Assembly (NCBI RefSeq): GCF_016649425.1
Contig: NZ_JADRCR010000008.1
Coordinates: forward strand, 159,913-223,912
DNA length: 64,000 bases
Source: Limnobaculum allomyrinae
Lineage (GTDB): Bacteria; Pseudomonadota; Gammaproteobacteria; Enterobacterales; Enterobacteriaceae
Reading direction: 5' to 3'
The position numbers and the translations under genes were made by a program. Shown here piece by piece: positions 19,534 to 30,350 of the stretch. Numbering within the stretch: position 1 is the first letter of the stretch; each line of letters begins with the position of its first letter. The notes below the pieces were generated by a model that worked only from the letters and a program-made list of their open reading frames with translations, searched no databases and was not told the DNA's origin.

Positions 19534-20637
19534 ATGAAAATTCTTGTCACTGGTTCTGAAGGTTTTATTGGCCGTAATCTTTGTCTTCGTTTGGAAGAAG
19601 TCGGCTACAACGATCTGATCAAAATTGATCGCACAGCTACTGAAGATGAACTGTTATCTGCTGTTAAAGCTGCTGATTTTATTTTTCATTTAGCGGGTAC
19701 TAACCGCCCGAAGGATGACAATGAGTTTCAAATTGGTAACTCTGAGCTAACCCAGAAGATCATCGACACATTAGTAGAAAGTAATTTGACGACACCTTTT
19801 ATGCTGAGTTCTTCGACTCAGGCAGAATACGATAATCCTTATGGTAAAAGTAAAGCTGCGGCAGAGATAGCCTTAAATAATTACGTACAGAAAATGGGTG
19901 CGAAAGCCTTTATTTACCGCTTCCCAAATGTTTTCGGAAAATGGTGTCGGCCAAATTACAATTCATTTGTTGCAACCTTCTGTTACAATATTGCTTCTGA
20001 TATCGAAATTTCTATTCATGATCCTGCTGCCGCAGTAACATTGGTTTATATAGATGACGTTTGTTCCGAATTAATCTCTTTGCTACAAAACACATCTTTA
20101 AGTGGTTACAGAACAGTCAGCCCGGAATACAAAACAACGGTTGGTGAAGTTGCTGAATTACTTTATAAGTTTAAAGAAAGTCGCCGTACACTTATTACCG
20201 AAGCTGTAGGAACTGATTTTTGCCGTGCGTTATATTCAACTTGGCTTAGTTATCTTTCTCCTACACAGTTTAGTTATTCAGTTCCATCTTATAGTGATCA
20301 GCGCGGTGTTTTCTGTGAAATGCTAAAAACGCAGGATTCTGGTCAGTTCTCCTTTTTTTCCGCACATCCAGGTATTACTCGAGGTGGACATTATCATCAT
20401 TCTAAAAATGAAAAATTTTTAGTTATTCAGGGAAGCGCTTGCTTTAGATTTGAACATGTTATTACAGGTGAGCAATACAGCTTAGATACTTCGTCTGATA
20501 GCTATACCATAGTTGAGTCTGTTCCTGGCTGGACTCATGACATAACAAATACAGGCGAAAATGAGCTAATCGTTATGTTATGGGCTAATGAAATATTTGA
20601 TAAGTCTGTACCTGATACTATACCGAGAGCTTTATAA
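19534..20637 (+). CDS. fnlB: UDP-2-acetamido-2,6-dideoxyhexose reductase FnlB (WbjC type)
   Basis: Second enzyme of the UDP-L-FucNAc pathway (C3 epimerisation and C4 reduction). The N-terminal SDR domain begins MKILVTGSEGFIGRNL and has the YGKSKAAAE catalytic motif. The C-terminal cupin domain (about 245-367) has GGHYHHSKNEKFLVI. The frame is open from 19492, inside fnlA, but ATG 19534 gives the family N-terminus one base after the fnlA stop; this yields 367 residues. Confidence 0.93.
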   Translation: MKILVTGSEGFIGRNLCLRLEEVGYNDLIKIDRTATEDELLSAVKAADFIFHLAGTNRPKDDNEFQIGNSELTQKIIDTLVESNLTTPFMLSSSTQAEYDNPYGKSKAAAEIALNNYVQKMGAKAFIYRFPNVFGKWCRPNYNSFVATFCYNIASDIEISIHDPAAAVTLVYIDDVCSELISLLQNTSLSGYRTVSPEYKTTVGEVAELLYKFKESRRTLITEAVGTDFCRALYSTWLSYLSPTQFSYSVPSYSDQRGVFCEMLKTQDSGQFSFFSAHPGITRGGHYHHSKNEKFLVIQGSACFRFEHVITGEQYSLDTSSDSYTIVESVPGWTHDITNTGENELIVMLWANEIFDKSVPDTIPRAL

Positions 20638-21767
20638 TGAAAAAAATGAAGGTGATGTCTGTAGTAGGTACCCGTCCTGAAATTATTCGTTTGTCACGGG
20701 TGTTAGCGAAATTAGACCAATTTTGCGATCATATTATCGTACATACGGGTCAGAACTACGATTTTGAACTTAACGAAGTTTTCTTTACTGATCTTGGTGT
20801 CCGTAAACCAGACTATTTTCTTAACGCTGCTGGTAAAAATGCAGCTACGACTATTGGTCAGATTATTATCAAAGTTGATGAGGTTCTGGAAGATGTTCAA
20901 CCAGAAGCTATGTTAATTCTGGGTGATACCAACTCTTGTATTTCAGCCATACCAGCTAAACGTCGCAAAGTGCCTATCTTCCATATGGAGGCGGGAAACC
21001 GTTGTTTCGATCAGCGAGTCCCTGAAGAGACAAACCGCCGCATTGTTGATCATACAGCGGATATCAATATGACTTATAGCACTATTGCCCGTGATTATCT
21101 ATTGAGCGAAGGACTTTCTCCTGACAGAGTGATCAAAACAGGTAGCCCAATGTATGAAGTCTTAAATCATTACATGGAGCAGATTGATCGTTCAGATATT
21201 CTTGAACGTTTAAAGTTGAAGGAAAATACTTTCTTCGTTGTTAGTGCGCATCGTGAAGAAAATGTTGATTCACCGAAGCAGCTTGAAAAGTTGGCTCATA
21301 TATTAAACACACTTGCAGAACAATATGACCTACCGGTTATTATTTCTACTCACCCTCGAACTCGTAATCGTATTGAGGCTGCCGGGATTGAATTCCATAA
21401 GAATATACAGCTTCTAAAACCTATGGGTTTTCACGACTACAATCATCTGCAAAAGCATGCCTTAGCAGTATTATCTGATAGCGGTACAATCTCGGAAGAG
21501 TCATCAATTATGAATTTCCCAGCGCTAAATATTCGTGAAGCCCATGAGCGTCCGGAAGCAGTTGAAGAAGGTTCTGTGATGATGGTCGGTTTGGAAATAG
21601 AACGCATTTTACAAGCTTTAGATATTATTAAAACGCAGCCTAGAGGCGAAAATCGTTTACTTCGTCAAGTCTATGATTACAGTATGCCAAATGTTTCAGA
21701 TAAGGTTGTTAGAATTATTCATTCTTATACTGATTATGTTAAACGAGTGGTTTGGAAAGAGTATTAA
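20637..21767 (+). CDS. fnlC: UDP-GlcNAc 2-epimerase-type enzyme FnlC (WbjD type)
   Basis: Final enzyme of UDP-L-FucNAc synthesis, a C2 epimerase related to WecB. The start codon overlaps the fnlB stop (TAATG). Family motifs are VVGTRPEIIRLSRV, HTGQNYD, FHMEAGNRCFD, VVSAHREENVD and the C-terminal LSDSGTISEESS. It has 376 residues. WecB-like proteins act on UDP-GlcNAc, but the fnlAB context and the close match to FnlC favour the FucNAc branch. Confidence 0.93.
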   Translation: MKKMKVMSVVGTRPEIIRLSRVLAKLDQFCDHIIVHTGQNYDFELNEVFFTDLGVRKPDYFLNAAGKNAATTIGQIIIKVDEVLEDVQPEAMLILGDTNSCISAIPAKRRKVPIFHMEAGNRCFDQRVPEETNRRIVDHTADINMTYSTIARDYLLSEGLSPDRVIKTGSPMYEVLNHYMEQIDRSDILERLKLKENTFFVVSAHREENVDSPKQLEKLAHILNTLAEQYDLPVIISTHPRTRNRIEAAGIEFHKNIQLLKPMGFHDYNHLQKHALAVLSDSGTISEESSIMNFPALNIREAHERPEAVEEGSVMMVGLEIERILQALDIIKTQPRGENRLLRQVYDYSMPNVSDKVVRIIHSYTDYVKRVVWKEY

Positions 21768-22966
21768 TGAAACTTGCCTTAATCATTGATGATTATTTGC
21801 CTCATAGTACGCGAGTAGGAGCGAAAATGTTCCACGAATTGGCTCTTGAGCTTTATTCCAGGGGACACAAAATTACAGTTATTACACCAAGTTACCAACA
21901 AGATAATGAATTATATATTGAGAAAATTGATGGTATTACTGTATGGCGTTTTAAAAATGGTCAAATAAAGAATGTGGGTAAGATTCGACGAGCAATAAAT
22001 GAAACTTTGTTGTCATTTAAGGCATGGCGGGCAATTAATTCATCCGTAATGTCTGATTCTTTTGACGGTATTGTTTATTATTCCCCTTCTATTTTTTGGG
22101 GAGGAATAGTAAAAAAAATTAAAAAACGTTGTAACTGCCCAAGCTACCTTGTTCTGCGCGATTTATTCCCACAATGGGTAATTGATGCAGGAATAATAAA
22201 ACAGGGGTCATTAATTGAAAAATACTTTAGATTTTTTGAGCGTCAATCTTATAAGCAGGCAAATAAAATTGGTCTTATGTCAGAGAATAATCTAGAATTA
22301 TTTTGTTCGATTAATAAAAATTACTCTTGTGAAGTATTACATAATTGGGCTAGCGTGAACCATGTATCTTCTCGTGATGATGATTATGTTAGTATTAGAA
22401 ATAAGTTGAATATTCAGGATAAAATCATTTTTTTCTATGGTGGAAATATCGGTCATGCACAAGATATGGCAAATTTAATGCGTCTGGTTAAACGAATGCA
22501 GGTGTATGAAAATGCTCATTTTTTATTTATCGGGCAAGGTGATGAAGTTACATTGATCAATCAATTAGCTAAAAAATGGAATTTGTCGAATTATTCTTAT
22601 TTACCATCGGTTGATCAAAATGAGTTTAAACGTATTCTTTCAGAAATAGATGTTGGTCTGTTTTCTCTATCAGTACATCACTCTGCACATAATTTCCCAG
22701 GTAAATTACTTGGATATATGGTGGAGTCATTGCCAATTTTAGGAAGCGTAAATGCAGGAAATGATTTGTTAAATATAATAAACAATCATAATGCAGGCTT
22801 AATTCATATCAATGGTGAGGATGAACTTCTGTTTTCTTCAGCTTCAAAGCTTTATCGCGATAATTCATTACGTAGTGAACTTGGATGCAATGCTAAGAAA
22901 TTATTGATTGAGCAGTTTTCTGTAAATTCAGCTGCACAACAGATTGAAAGAGGATTGGGTAATTAA
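21767..22966 (+). CDS. wbuB: glycosyltransferase WbuB, probable L-FucNAc transferase
   Basis: GT-B fold, family 4-type transferase of 399 residues. It begins MKLALIIDDYLPHSTRVGAK, as I recall for WbuB of E. coli FucNAc serotypes. The C-terminal half holds FFYGGNIGHAQDMANL, FLFIGQGDE and the acceptor/donor loop HNFPGKLLGYM. The frame is open from 21752, but ATG 21767 overlaps the fnlC stop and gives the family start. It is always found with fnlABC and is thought to move FucNAc onto Und-PP-GlcNAc; the linkage is inferred. Confidence 0.9.
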   Translation: MKLALIIDDYLPHSTRVGAKMFHELALELYSRGHKITVITPSYQQDNELYIEKIDGITVWRFKNGQIKNVGKIRRAINETLLSFKAWRAINSSVMSDSFDGIVYYSPSIFWGGIVKKIKKRCNCPSYLVLRDLFPQWVIDAGIIKQGSLIEKYFRFFERQSYKQANKIGLMSENNLELFCSINKNYSCEVLHNWASVNHVSSRDDDYVSIRNKLNIQDKIIFFYGGNIGHAQDMANLMRLVKRMQVYENAHFLFIGQGDEVTLINQLAKKWNLSNYSYLPSVDQNEFKRILSEIDVGLFSLSVHHSAHNFPGKLLGYMVESLPILGSVNAGNDLLNIINNHNAGLIHINGEDELLFSSASKLYRDNSLRSELGCNAKKLLIEQFSVNSAAQQIERGLGN

Positions 22967-22967
22967 A

Positions 22968-23372
22968 ATGCGAATGATAGATCGAAAAATTATTGAGGAG
23001 CTTTATAAACAAGCTAATATTTCAGAGAGAAAACGAGCGCACTACCAATTACATTATTCTCACCAAGATAAAGTTCAGCGTTTATTGATTGCTTTAATCA
23101 AAGGAAGTTATGTTGAACCACATTTTCATGAGTTACATAATCAATGGGAAATGTTTAGTGTGCTGGATGGTTGTATTAGAGTGTGTATTTATGATGAGGG
23201 AGGTGACATTATAAATACATTTTTAGCTGGGCCAGGAGAAAATAGCTCATTGGTTGAATTTTCTCCTGGTGAAATTCACAGTGTAGAATGTATTTCTAAC
23301 CAAACACTTATGCTAGAAATTAAAGAAGGGCCTTTTGACCCTAATTATGCGAAAGCTTTCCCTAAATGGTAA
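22968..23372 (+). CDS. wbuC: cupin-fold protein WbuC
   Basis: A 134-residue single-domain cupin with the metal-type motif PHFHELHNQWEMFSVLDG and a second motif FSPGEIHSVE. It accompanies wbuB in FucNAc O-antigen clusters; its enzymatic role is not established. I start at ATG 22968, two bases after the wbuB stop. A TTG inside wbuB (22944) is in frame but adds unaligned residues. It is the last gene of the locus. Only 52 bp separate it from the convergent cysZ, and no terminator is evident between them. Confidence 0.87.
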   Translation: MRMIDRKIIEELYKQANISERKRAHYQLHYSHQDKVQRLLIALIKGSYVEPHFHELHNQWEMFSVLDGCIRVCIYDEGGDIINTFLAGPGENSSLVEFSPGEIHSVECISNQTLMLEIKEGPFDPNYAKAFPKW

Positions 23373-23424
23373 GTAGTCGTCGCTATACTTATTTTGTATA
23401 TAAACAATTTACCATATTTATTTC

Positions 23425-24186
23425 TTAAGTATTTTCAACCAACTTCCCCCGATACCTCTCAACCCACATCGCCGTAGCACCACACACGGCAACCGGCATA
23501 ATAAACAGATTAAGAAACGGTATCATGGTAAACAGGCTAACGACTGCGCCGAACTGTATGTTTCGGATTTTTTCCTGACCCAGCGTTAATTTCATATCTT
23601 TAAAACTGACTTTGTGGTTATCGAAAGGGTAGTCATTGTACTGAATGGAAAGCATCCAGGCGCTAAACAGAAACCACAAAACAGGGAATATCGTTTGACC
23701 AACACCAGGAATGAAATAGAGAATCAATAACAGCAGGGCTCGAGGCAGGTAATAAACCAGTTTTAGCCATTCGCGTTTCATTATACGTGGAATGTCTTTA
23801 ATGATGCTGGTATCAGGTAATGGTTTTCCTGTCAGTTTAGCTTCAAGTTTTTCTGCCAGTAGGCCATTAAATGGTGCCGCGATCCAGTTAGCTATGGTAC
23901 TAAACAGATAACCAAAAATTAGCAAAATTGTGATCACTGCCACAGGCCAGAGCAAATAACTCAGCCACTGTAGCCAGTTTGGAACATAGCTCATAATAGT
24001 GGGGATCCACTCACCTAACTGGTTGTATAACCACCAGAATGCCCCACCGATTAGCAAAATATTGATTAACAAGGGAAGGATAACAAAGCGTTTGATACCA
24101 GGAAGAGTAACAAGCTTAAAGCCTTGTGTGATATAGTGAAAACCACTTTTAGCGGTTTGGCCATATTGATCAGATTGTATTGTCAT
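23425..24186 (-). CDS. cysZ: sulfate permease CysZ
   Basis: Inner-membrane sulfate transporter (253 residues, like E. coli) that supports sulfate uptake for cysteine synthesis. There are four main hydrophobic regions, with the conserved [12 protein letters not shown] segment near residue 35, and [10 protein letters not shown] and [23 protein letters not shown] in the C-terminal half. It is transcribed toward the O-antigen locus and divergently from zipA. In E. coli cysK follows directly; here the O-antigen genes lie between. Confidence 0.95.
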   Translation of the reverse strand: MTIQSDQYGQTAKSGFHYITQGFKLVTLPGIKRFVILPLLINILLIGGAFWWLYNQLGEWIPTIMSYVPNWLQWLSYLLWPVAVITILLIFGYLFSTIANWIAAPFNGLLAEKLEAKLTGKPLPDTSIIKDIPRIMKREWLKLVYYLPRALLLLILYFIPGVGQTIFPVLWFLFSAWMLSIQYNDYPFDNHKVSFKDMKLTLGQEKIRNIQFGAVVSLFTMIPFLNLFIMPVAVCGATAMWVERYRGKLVENT

Positions 24187-24403
24187 GCATTAAAAGTTCC
24201 AGTTATAAACGCAAATCAGGTTATCATATTCTATGATAAATACATTGCGAACTTTGTGAAGACTAAAAAGTAAGCAAAAAAGTAAAAAAACGTATTTATC
24301 GACAATAAAATCAAGCACAGGCTTGCACTTGGATACGCGGACAAATAGATTAGTAGGGTGAATGTTTGCCGCGGTGGCATGTATTAGAAGAGCAGAGATA
24401 GCG

Positions 24404-25306
24404 ATGATGCAGAATTTGCGTCTAGTATTGATAGTTGTTGGAGCTATAGCAATTTTAGCGTTGTTAATACACGGTTTATGGATCAGCCGTAAGGAACGCT
24501 CGTCAATTTTTCGGGATAAACCACTGAAGCGTGGGATAACACAGGAAAACTCAAAACCTTTTGATTCTTTAGAGGAAGGGGTTGGAGAGGTTCGTATTCG
24601 TCCTGTTTCAGTATCTCGAACCGATCCATTATCTGCCCAGGAACCGGTTGTGGAAAATGATCCATTGCCAGAGTTCTCATTAGTATCAAATGAGTTGAAA
24701 CAGCCAGAATCTGAATTAGAACTGGAGCCTGAAGATGATAAGGTTTCACCAATTCAGATGTCTTTTGATGATGTTTTAGCTTTTCCGGAAGAACCTAAAG
24801 CTGCAGAGCAAAAAACAGATGAAGTTATTGCTGTTTCAGAACAGGTACAGGAAGAGACTAAAGCCCAGTTAACTGATAAACCACAGGAACTGGTCATTGT
24901 ATTGCATGTTTCGGCTTTGAATGGCGGTAGTATTGCTGGCGATGTACTACTACAAAGTATTCTGCATGCAGGATTTAAGTTTGGCGCGATGAGTATATTT
25001 CATCGCCATGTGGATCCTGCTGGAAGCGGTCCGGTATTGTTTAGCCTGGCAAATATGGTTAAGCCTGGTTCGTTTGATCCGGAAAATATGGCTGACTTCT
25101 CAACACCAGGTATATCCATGTTTATGATGGTGCCATCTTATGGTAATGCTCATCAGAATTTTAAACTGATGCTTCAGTCGGCACAACGTATTGCGGACGA
25201 TGTTGGTGGCGTGGTTTTAGATGATGCCCGCCATATGATAACTCCGCAAAAGCTTGAAACTTATAAGGCCCAAATCAGAGAAGTACTTGAGAATACATCC
25301 AAGTAA
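24404..25306 (+). CDS. zipA: cell division protein ZipA
   Basis: Essential bitopic membrane protein that tethers FtsZ to the inner membrane. It has an N-terminal TM helix (about 5-27, [22 protein letters not shown]), a basic stretch (SRKERSS), an acidic Glu/Pro-rich linker (about 40-160) and the C-terminal FtsZ-binding domain (about 165-300, [20 protein letters not shown]). The frame is open from 24362, but ATG 24404 gives the family start MMQNLRL; this yields 300 residues (328 in E. coli). The linker is the shorter part. Confidence 0.94.
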   Translation: MMQNLRLVLIVVGAIAILALLIHGLWISRKERSSIFRDKPLKRGITQENSKPFDSLEEGVGEVRIRPVSVSRTDPLSAQEPVVENDPLPEFSLVSNELKQPESELELEPEDDKVSPIQMSFDDVLAFPEEPKAAEQKTDEVIAVSEQVQEETKAQLTDKPQELVIVLHVSALNGGSIAGDVLLQSILHAGFKFGAMSIFHRHVDPAGSGPVLFSLANMVKPGSFDPENMADFSTPGISMFMMVPSYGNAHQNFKLMLQSAQRIADDVGGVVLDDARHMITPQKLETYKAQIREVLENTSK

Positions 25307-25350
25307 TCATAATGAGTAAGGCTACTAGTTAATTATCTGTTTATTCAATA

Positions 25351-25376
25351 AAACCCCCGCCAGCCGGGGGTTTTTT
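25351..25376 (+). terminator. Rho-independent terminator after zipA
   Basis: CCCCCG pairs with CGGGGG across a five-base loop and is followed by six T. It lies 45 bp after the zipA stop and just upstream of ligA. Confidence 0.88.
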
Positions 25377-25394
25377 ATCATTATCAGTGAGTGA

Positions 25395-27419
<2,025 letters not shown>

Positions 27420-27442
27420 GCAATAAACAGGATATTAATGGA

Positions 27443-27658
27443 ATGATAGAGAAAGAGCATTTGCTTCAGATTGCCAACACGCCAATGCCGTTTGGTAAAT
27501 ATAAGGGCAGAATGTTGGTAGATTTACCTGACGAGTATCTATTGTGGTTTGCCAAAAAAGGTTTTCCGGTTGGCTCATTAGGGCAATTGATGGAGCTGAC
27601 GTTAGCATTAAAAATAGAAGGGCTGGATAGTGTTATCCGGCCGTTAAAACGCGGATAA
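27443..27658 (+). CDS. ypeB: DUF3820 family protein YpeB
   Basis: A 71-residue protein with the family signature MPFGKYKGRMLVDLPDEYLLWF, matching E. coli YpeB and placed after ligA as in E. coli. The family is related to a quorum-sensing-regulated virulence factor fold, but its function is not known. It is probably cotranscribed with ligA and followed by a terminator. Confidence 0.9.
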   Translation: MIEKEHLLQIANTPMPFGKYKGRMLVDLPDEYLLWFAKKGFPVGSLGQLMELTLALKIEGLDSVIRPLKRG

Positions 27659-27667
27659 GGTTATTTG

Positions 27668-27694
27668 GAGTCTGATTTTTCAGGCTCTTTTTTT
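27668..27694 (+). terminator. Rho-independent terminator after ypeB
   Basis: GAGTCTGA pairs with TCAGGCTC (one G-U pair) around a TTTT loop, followed by seven T. It lies 10 bp past the ypeB stop. Confidence 0.85.
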
Positions 27695-27744
27695 ATATGG
27701 ATTGTTAACAGAAACAGAAGACAAGTGGGAAGCTGAACTTGAAA

Positions 27745-27831
27745 TGGTGCCCGGGGCGAGACTTGAACTCGCACGGCGTTGCCGCCGAGGGATTTTAAAT
27801 CCCTTGTGTCTACCGATTCCACCACCCGGGC
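27745..27831 (-). tRNA. tRNA-Leu (anticodon TAA)
   Basis: 87 bases including the encoded CCA. The acceptor stem is GCCCGGG/CCCGGGC, there is a long variable arm, and the anticodon loop reads TTTAAAA with anticodon TAA. It closely matches E. coli leuZ. It is the last gene of a five-tRNA minus-strand cluster. Confidence 0.96.
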
Positions 27832-27900
27832 CACGCTGGAAGTTTATATAAAAAAAGCGCTTTGAGCGCCATTTCTAACTTTTTACAAACTATCCATAAT

Positions 27901-27976
27901 TGGTGGGTCGTGCAGGATTCGAACCTGCGACCAATTGATTAAAAGTCAACTGCTCTACCGACTGAGCTAACGACCC
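27901..27976 (-). tRNA. tRNA-Lys (anticodon TTT)
   Basis: 76 bases including CCA; acceptor GGGTCGT and anticodon loop CTTTTAA with anticodon TTT. It lies between the Leu and Val genes of the cluster, comparable to lysV near gltX in E. coli. Confidence 0.96.
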
Positions 27977-27982
27977 AATTAA

Positions 27983-28058
27983 TGGTGGGTGATGACGGGC
28001 TCGAACCGCCGACCCCCTCCGTGTAAAGGAGGTGCTCTACCAACTGAGCTAATCACCC
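27983..28058 (-). tRNA. tRNA-Val (anticodon TAC), copy 1
   Basis: 76 bases with encoded CCA; acceptor GGGTGAT, anticodon stem CCTCC/GGAGG around TTTACAC. It is identical to the copies at 28099 and 28237. Only six bases separate it from tRNA-Lys. Confidence 0.96.
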
Positions 28059-28098
28059 AAAACTATATACTGCTATTTTTACTACACTACACAATTAA

Positions 28099-28174
28099 TG
28101 GTGGGTGATGACGGGCTCGAACCGCCGACCCCCTCCGTGTAAAGGAGGTGCTCTACCAACTGAGCTAATCACCC
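28099..28174 (-). tRNA. tRNA-Val (anticodon TAC), copy 2
   Basis: Identical in sequence to copies 1 and 3. The 40-base spacer to copy 1 resembles part of the 62-base spacer to copy 3 (shared TTATTTTTACT and ACTACACAA-like tracts), pointing to tandem duplication. Confidence 0.96.
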
Positions 28175-28236
28175 AAAAACTACATGCTGTTATTTTTACT
28201 GCGTTTTTACTGCACTACATAAAACTACACAAAGAA

Positions 28237-28312
28237 TGGTGGGTGATGACGGGCTCGAACCGCCGACCCCCTCCGTGTAAAGGAGGTGCTCTACCAACTG
28301 AGCTAATCACCC
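28237..28312 (-). tRNA. tRNA-Val (anticodon TAC), copy 3
   Basis: 76 bases with encoded CCA, identical to the two other valine genes. As the most upstream gene of the minus-strand cluster, its promoter should lie in 28313-28500, back to back with that of gltX. Confidence 0.96.
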
Positions 28313-28553
28313 TTCTCGTGTGGAGGTGCATTATAGGGAACCGTCCAACTGAGTCAATGATTTTTTGAATGAAACTGACTGTTCGTCGTAATTTTAGTCA
28401 GTATGGCAAATTCTTTTTAAATTTATCTCTGTTTTCAGTGCGCCTTGAACATTGAGGATTCAGCATGGAGTGATAGAATGTGCCCCACTATAGTGAAAGA
28501 CAGATATTAAATTGATCTTTGCTGATTAAATCTTGCAACAAGGCTAACGCTCA

Positions 28554-29975
28554 ATGTCCATGAAAATAAAAACACGTTTTGCTCCAAGTCCAACCGGTGA
28601 TTTACATGTCGGTGGTGCCCGTACCGCGCTTTATTCCTGGCTGTTTTCACGTCATTTGGGCGGTGAGTTTGTTTTACGAATTGAAGATACCGATCTGGAG
28701 CGTTCAACCCAAAAAGCAATCGATGCGATTATGGATGGTATGAACTGGTTAGGTATTGATTGGGATGAAGGTCCCTATTTTCAGACCAAACGTTTTGACC
28801 GTTACAATGCCGTTATTGATGAAATGTTAACTGCCGGTACTGCTTATAAGTGTTATTGCTCGAAAGAGCGTCTGGAAGCACTACGTGAAGAGCAAATGGC
28901 TCGCGGTGAAAAAGCGCGTTATGACGGCCACTGCCGCCATGACCAGTGTAACCATGCTGATAATGAGCCTCATGTAGTACGCTTTCTGAATCCGCAGGAA
29001 GGTTCGGTTATTTTTGATGACAAAATCCGTGGCCCGATTGAAATCAGTAATCAGGAGCTGGATGATTTGATTATCCGTCGTACCGATGGTGCTCCAACCT
29101 ATAACTTCTGTGTGGTGGTTGATGACTGGGATATGGAAATTACTCACGTGATCCGTGGGGAAGACCATATAAACAACACGCCTCGTCAAATTAATATTCT
29201 GAAAGCTTTGGGCGCGCCTATTCCTGAATATGCTCACGTCTCAATGATTCTGGGTGATGATGGTCAAAAGCTGTCTAAGCGAAATGGTGCGGCTAGCGTG
29301 ATGCAGTATCGCGATGCGGGTTATTTACCGGAAGCACTGTTGAACTATCTGGTTCGTCTGGGCTGGTCACACGGCGATCAGGAAATCTTTAGCGTTGATG
29401 AAATGAAGCAACTATTTACTTTAGATGCCGTAAGTAAATCAGCCAGTGCCTTTAATACTGAAAAGTTACAGTGGTTAAACCACCACTATATTAACCATTT
29501 ACCACCAGAGTATGTGGCAGTTCATCTATCATGGCATATTCATGAGCAAGGTTTTAATACTCAGAATGGGCCTCAGTTAGTAGAAATTGTCCAATTGCTG
29601 GGTGAACGCTGTAAAACGCTGAAAGAGATGGCGGAGTCTTGCCGTTACTTCTATGAAGAGTTTGATGAGTTTGATGCTGATGCGGCGAAGAAACATTTGC
29701 GTCCGGTAGCTAAAGAACCTCTGGATTTGGTTCGGGCCAAATTAAGTGCGATTAGTGACTGGACTGTTGAGAATGTACATCATGCAATTGAAGGCACTGC
29801 GACTGAATTGGAAGTAGGGATGGGCAAAGTTGGTATGCCGTTGCGTGTTGCTGTAACTGGATGTGGTCAGTCTCCGGCCGTTGATGCAACTGTTCATGCC
29901 GTGGGTAAGTCTCGTAGTCTGGCTCGTATCGATCGTGCACTGGCATTTATTGCTGAGCGTGAGTCACAGCAATAA
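28554..29975 (+). CDS. gltX: glutamyl-tRNA synthetase
   Basis: Class I aminoacyl-tRNA synthetase charging tRNA-Glu. The HIGH-type motif is in [19 protein letters not shown]; the KMSKS-type motif is KLSKRNG. A zinc-binding insertion CYCSKE...CRHDQCNH lies near residues 100-140. It has 473 residues (471 in E. coli). Two starts are possible: ATG 28554, with AAGG ten bases upstream, or ATG 28560, which aligns with the E. coli start MKIKTRF. I keep the first because of spacing. Confidence 0.97.
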   Translation: MSMKIKTRFAPSPTGDLHVGGARTALYSWLFSRHLGGEFVLRIEDTDLERSTQKAIDAIMDGMNWLGIDWDEGPYFQTKRFDRYNAVIDEMLTAGTAYKCYCSKERLEALREEQMARGEKARYDGHCRHDQCNHADNEPHVVRFLNPQEGSVIFDDKIRGPIEISNQELDDLIIRRTDGAPTYNFCVVVDDWDMEITHVIRGEDHINNTPRQINILKALGAPIPEYAHVSMILGDDGQKLSKRNGAASVMQYRDAGYLPEALLNYLVRLGWSHGDQEIFSVDEMKQLFTLDAVSKSASAFNTEKLQWLNHHYINHLPPEYVAVHLSWHIHEQGFNTQNGPQLVEIVQLLGERCKTLKEMAESCRYFYEEFDEFDADAAKKHLRPVAKEPLDLVRAKLSAISDWTVENVHHAIEGTATELEVGMGKVGMPLRVAVTGCGQSPAVDATVHAVGKSRSLARIDRALAFIAERESQQ

Positions 29976-30012
29976 ATGCAGTAACTCAAAGACTTTTAGA
30001 TGAGTAATGGAA

Positions 30013-30040
30013 GCCGGACTGTAAAAAGTCCGGTTTTTTT
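30013..30040 (+). terminator. Rho-independent terminator after gltX
   Basis: CCGGACT pairs with AGTCCGG over a six-base loop, followed by seven T, 38 bp after the gltX stop. Confidence 0.9.
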
Positions 30041-30188
30041 ATTTTTCTGTCTATAAATTCACAGCTTTGCTCTCTTTTTCAGCATTCAGATTAAATCTGC
30101 AAATTAGCCGTTGACAGACATCCCCGATGTTTCATATTATGCGCCCGTCCTGATGATGTTGTTACCAGACACACATCATATGATATTT

Positions 30189-30264
<76 letters not shown>

Positions 30265-30273
30265 AATTCGAAG

Positions 30274-30299
30274 AAGCCGACTGAAAAGTCGGCTTTTTT
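30274..30299 (+). terminator. Rho-independent terminator after tRNA-Ala
   Basis: AGCCGACT and AGTCGGCT form an eight-base stem with a GAAA loop, followed by six T. It starts ten bases after the tRNA 3' end. Confidence 0.9.
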
Positions 30300-30350
30300 A
30301 TTGTAAGCTGGGTTGAGGCCTTGCGCGATCCTCCTACCACATACCAACCA

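Noticed and set aside
27983..28312. Direct repeats with spacers that superficially suggest a CRISPR array
   Set aside because: The repeats are complete 76-base tRNA-Val genes and the spacers are similar to each other, not unique.
28105..28368. Open frame of 87 codons with a repeated peptide across the valine tRNA genes
   Set aside because: It is the translation of the repeated tRNA antisense sequence; the repeat in the peptide comes from the tRNA copies.
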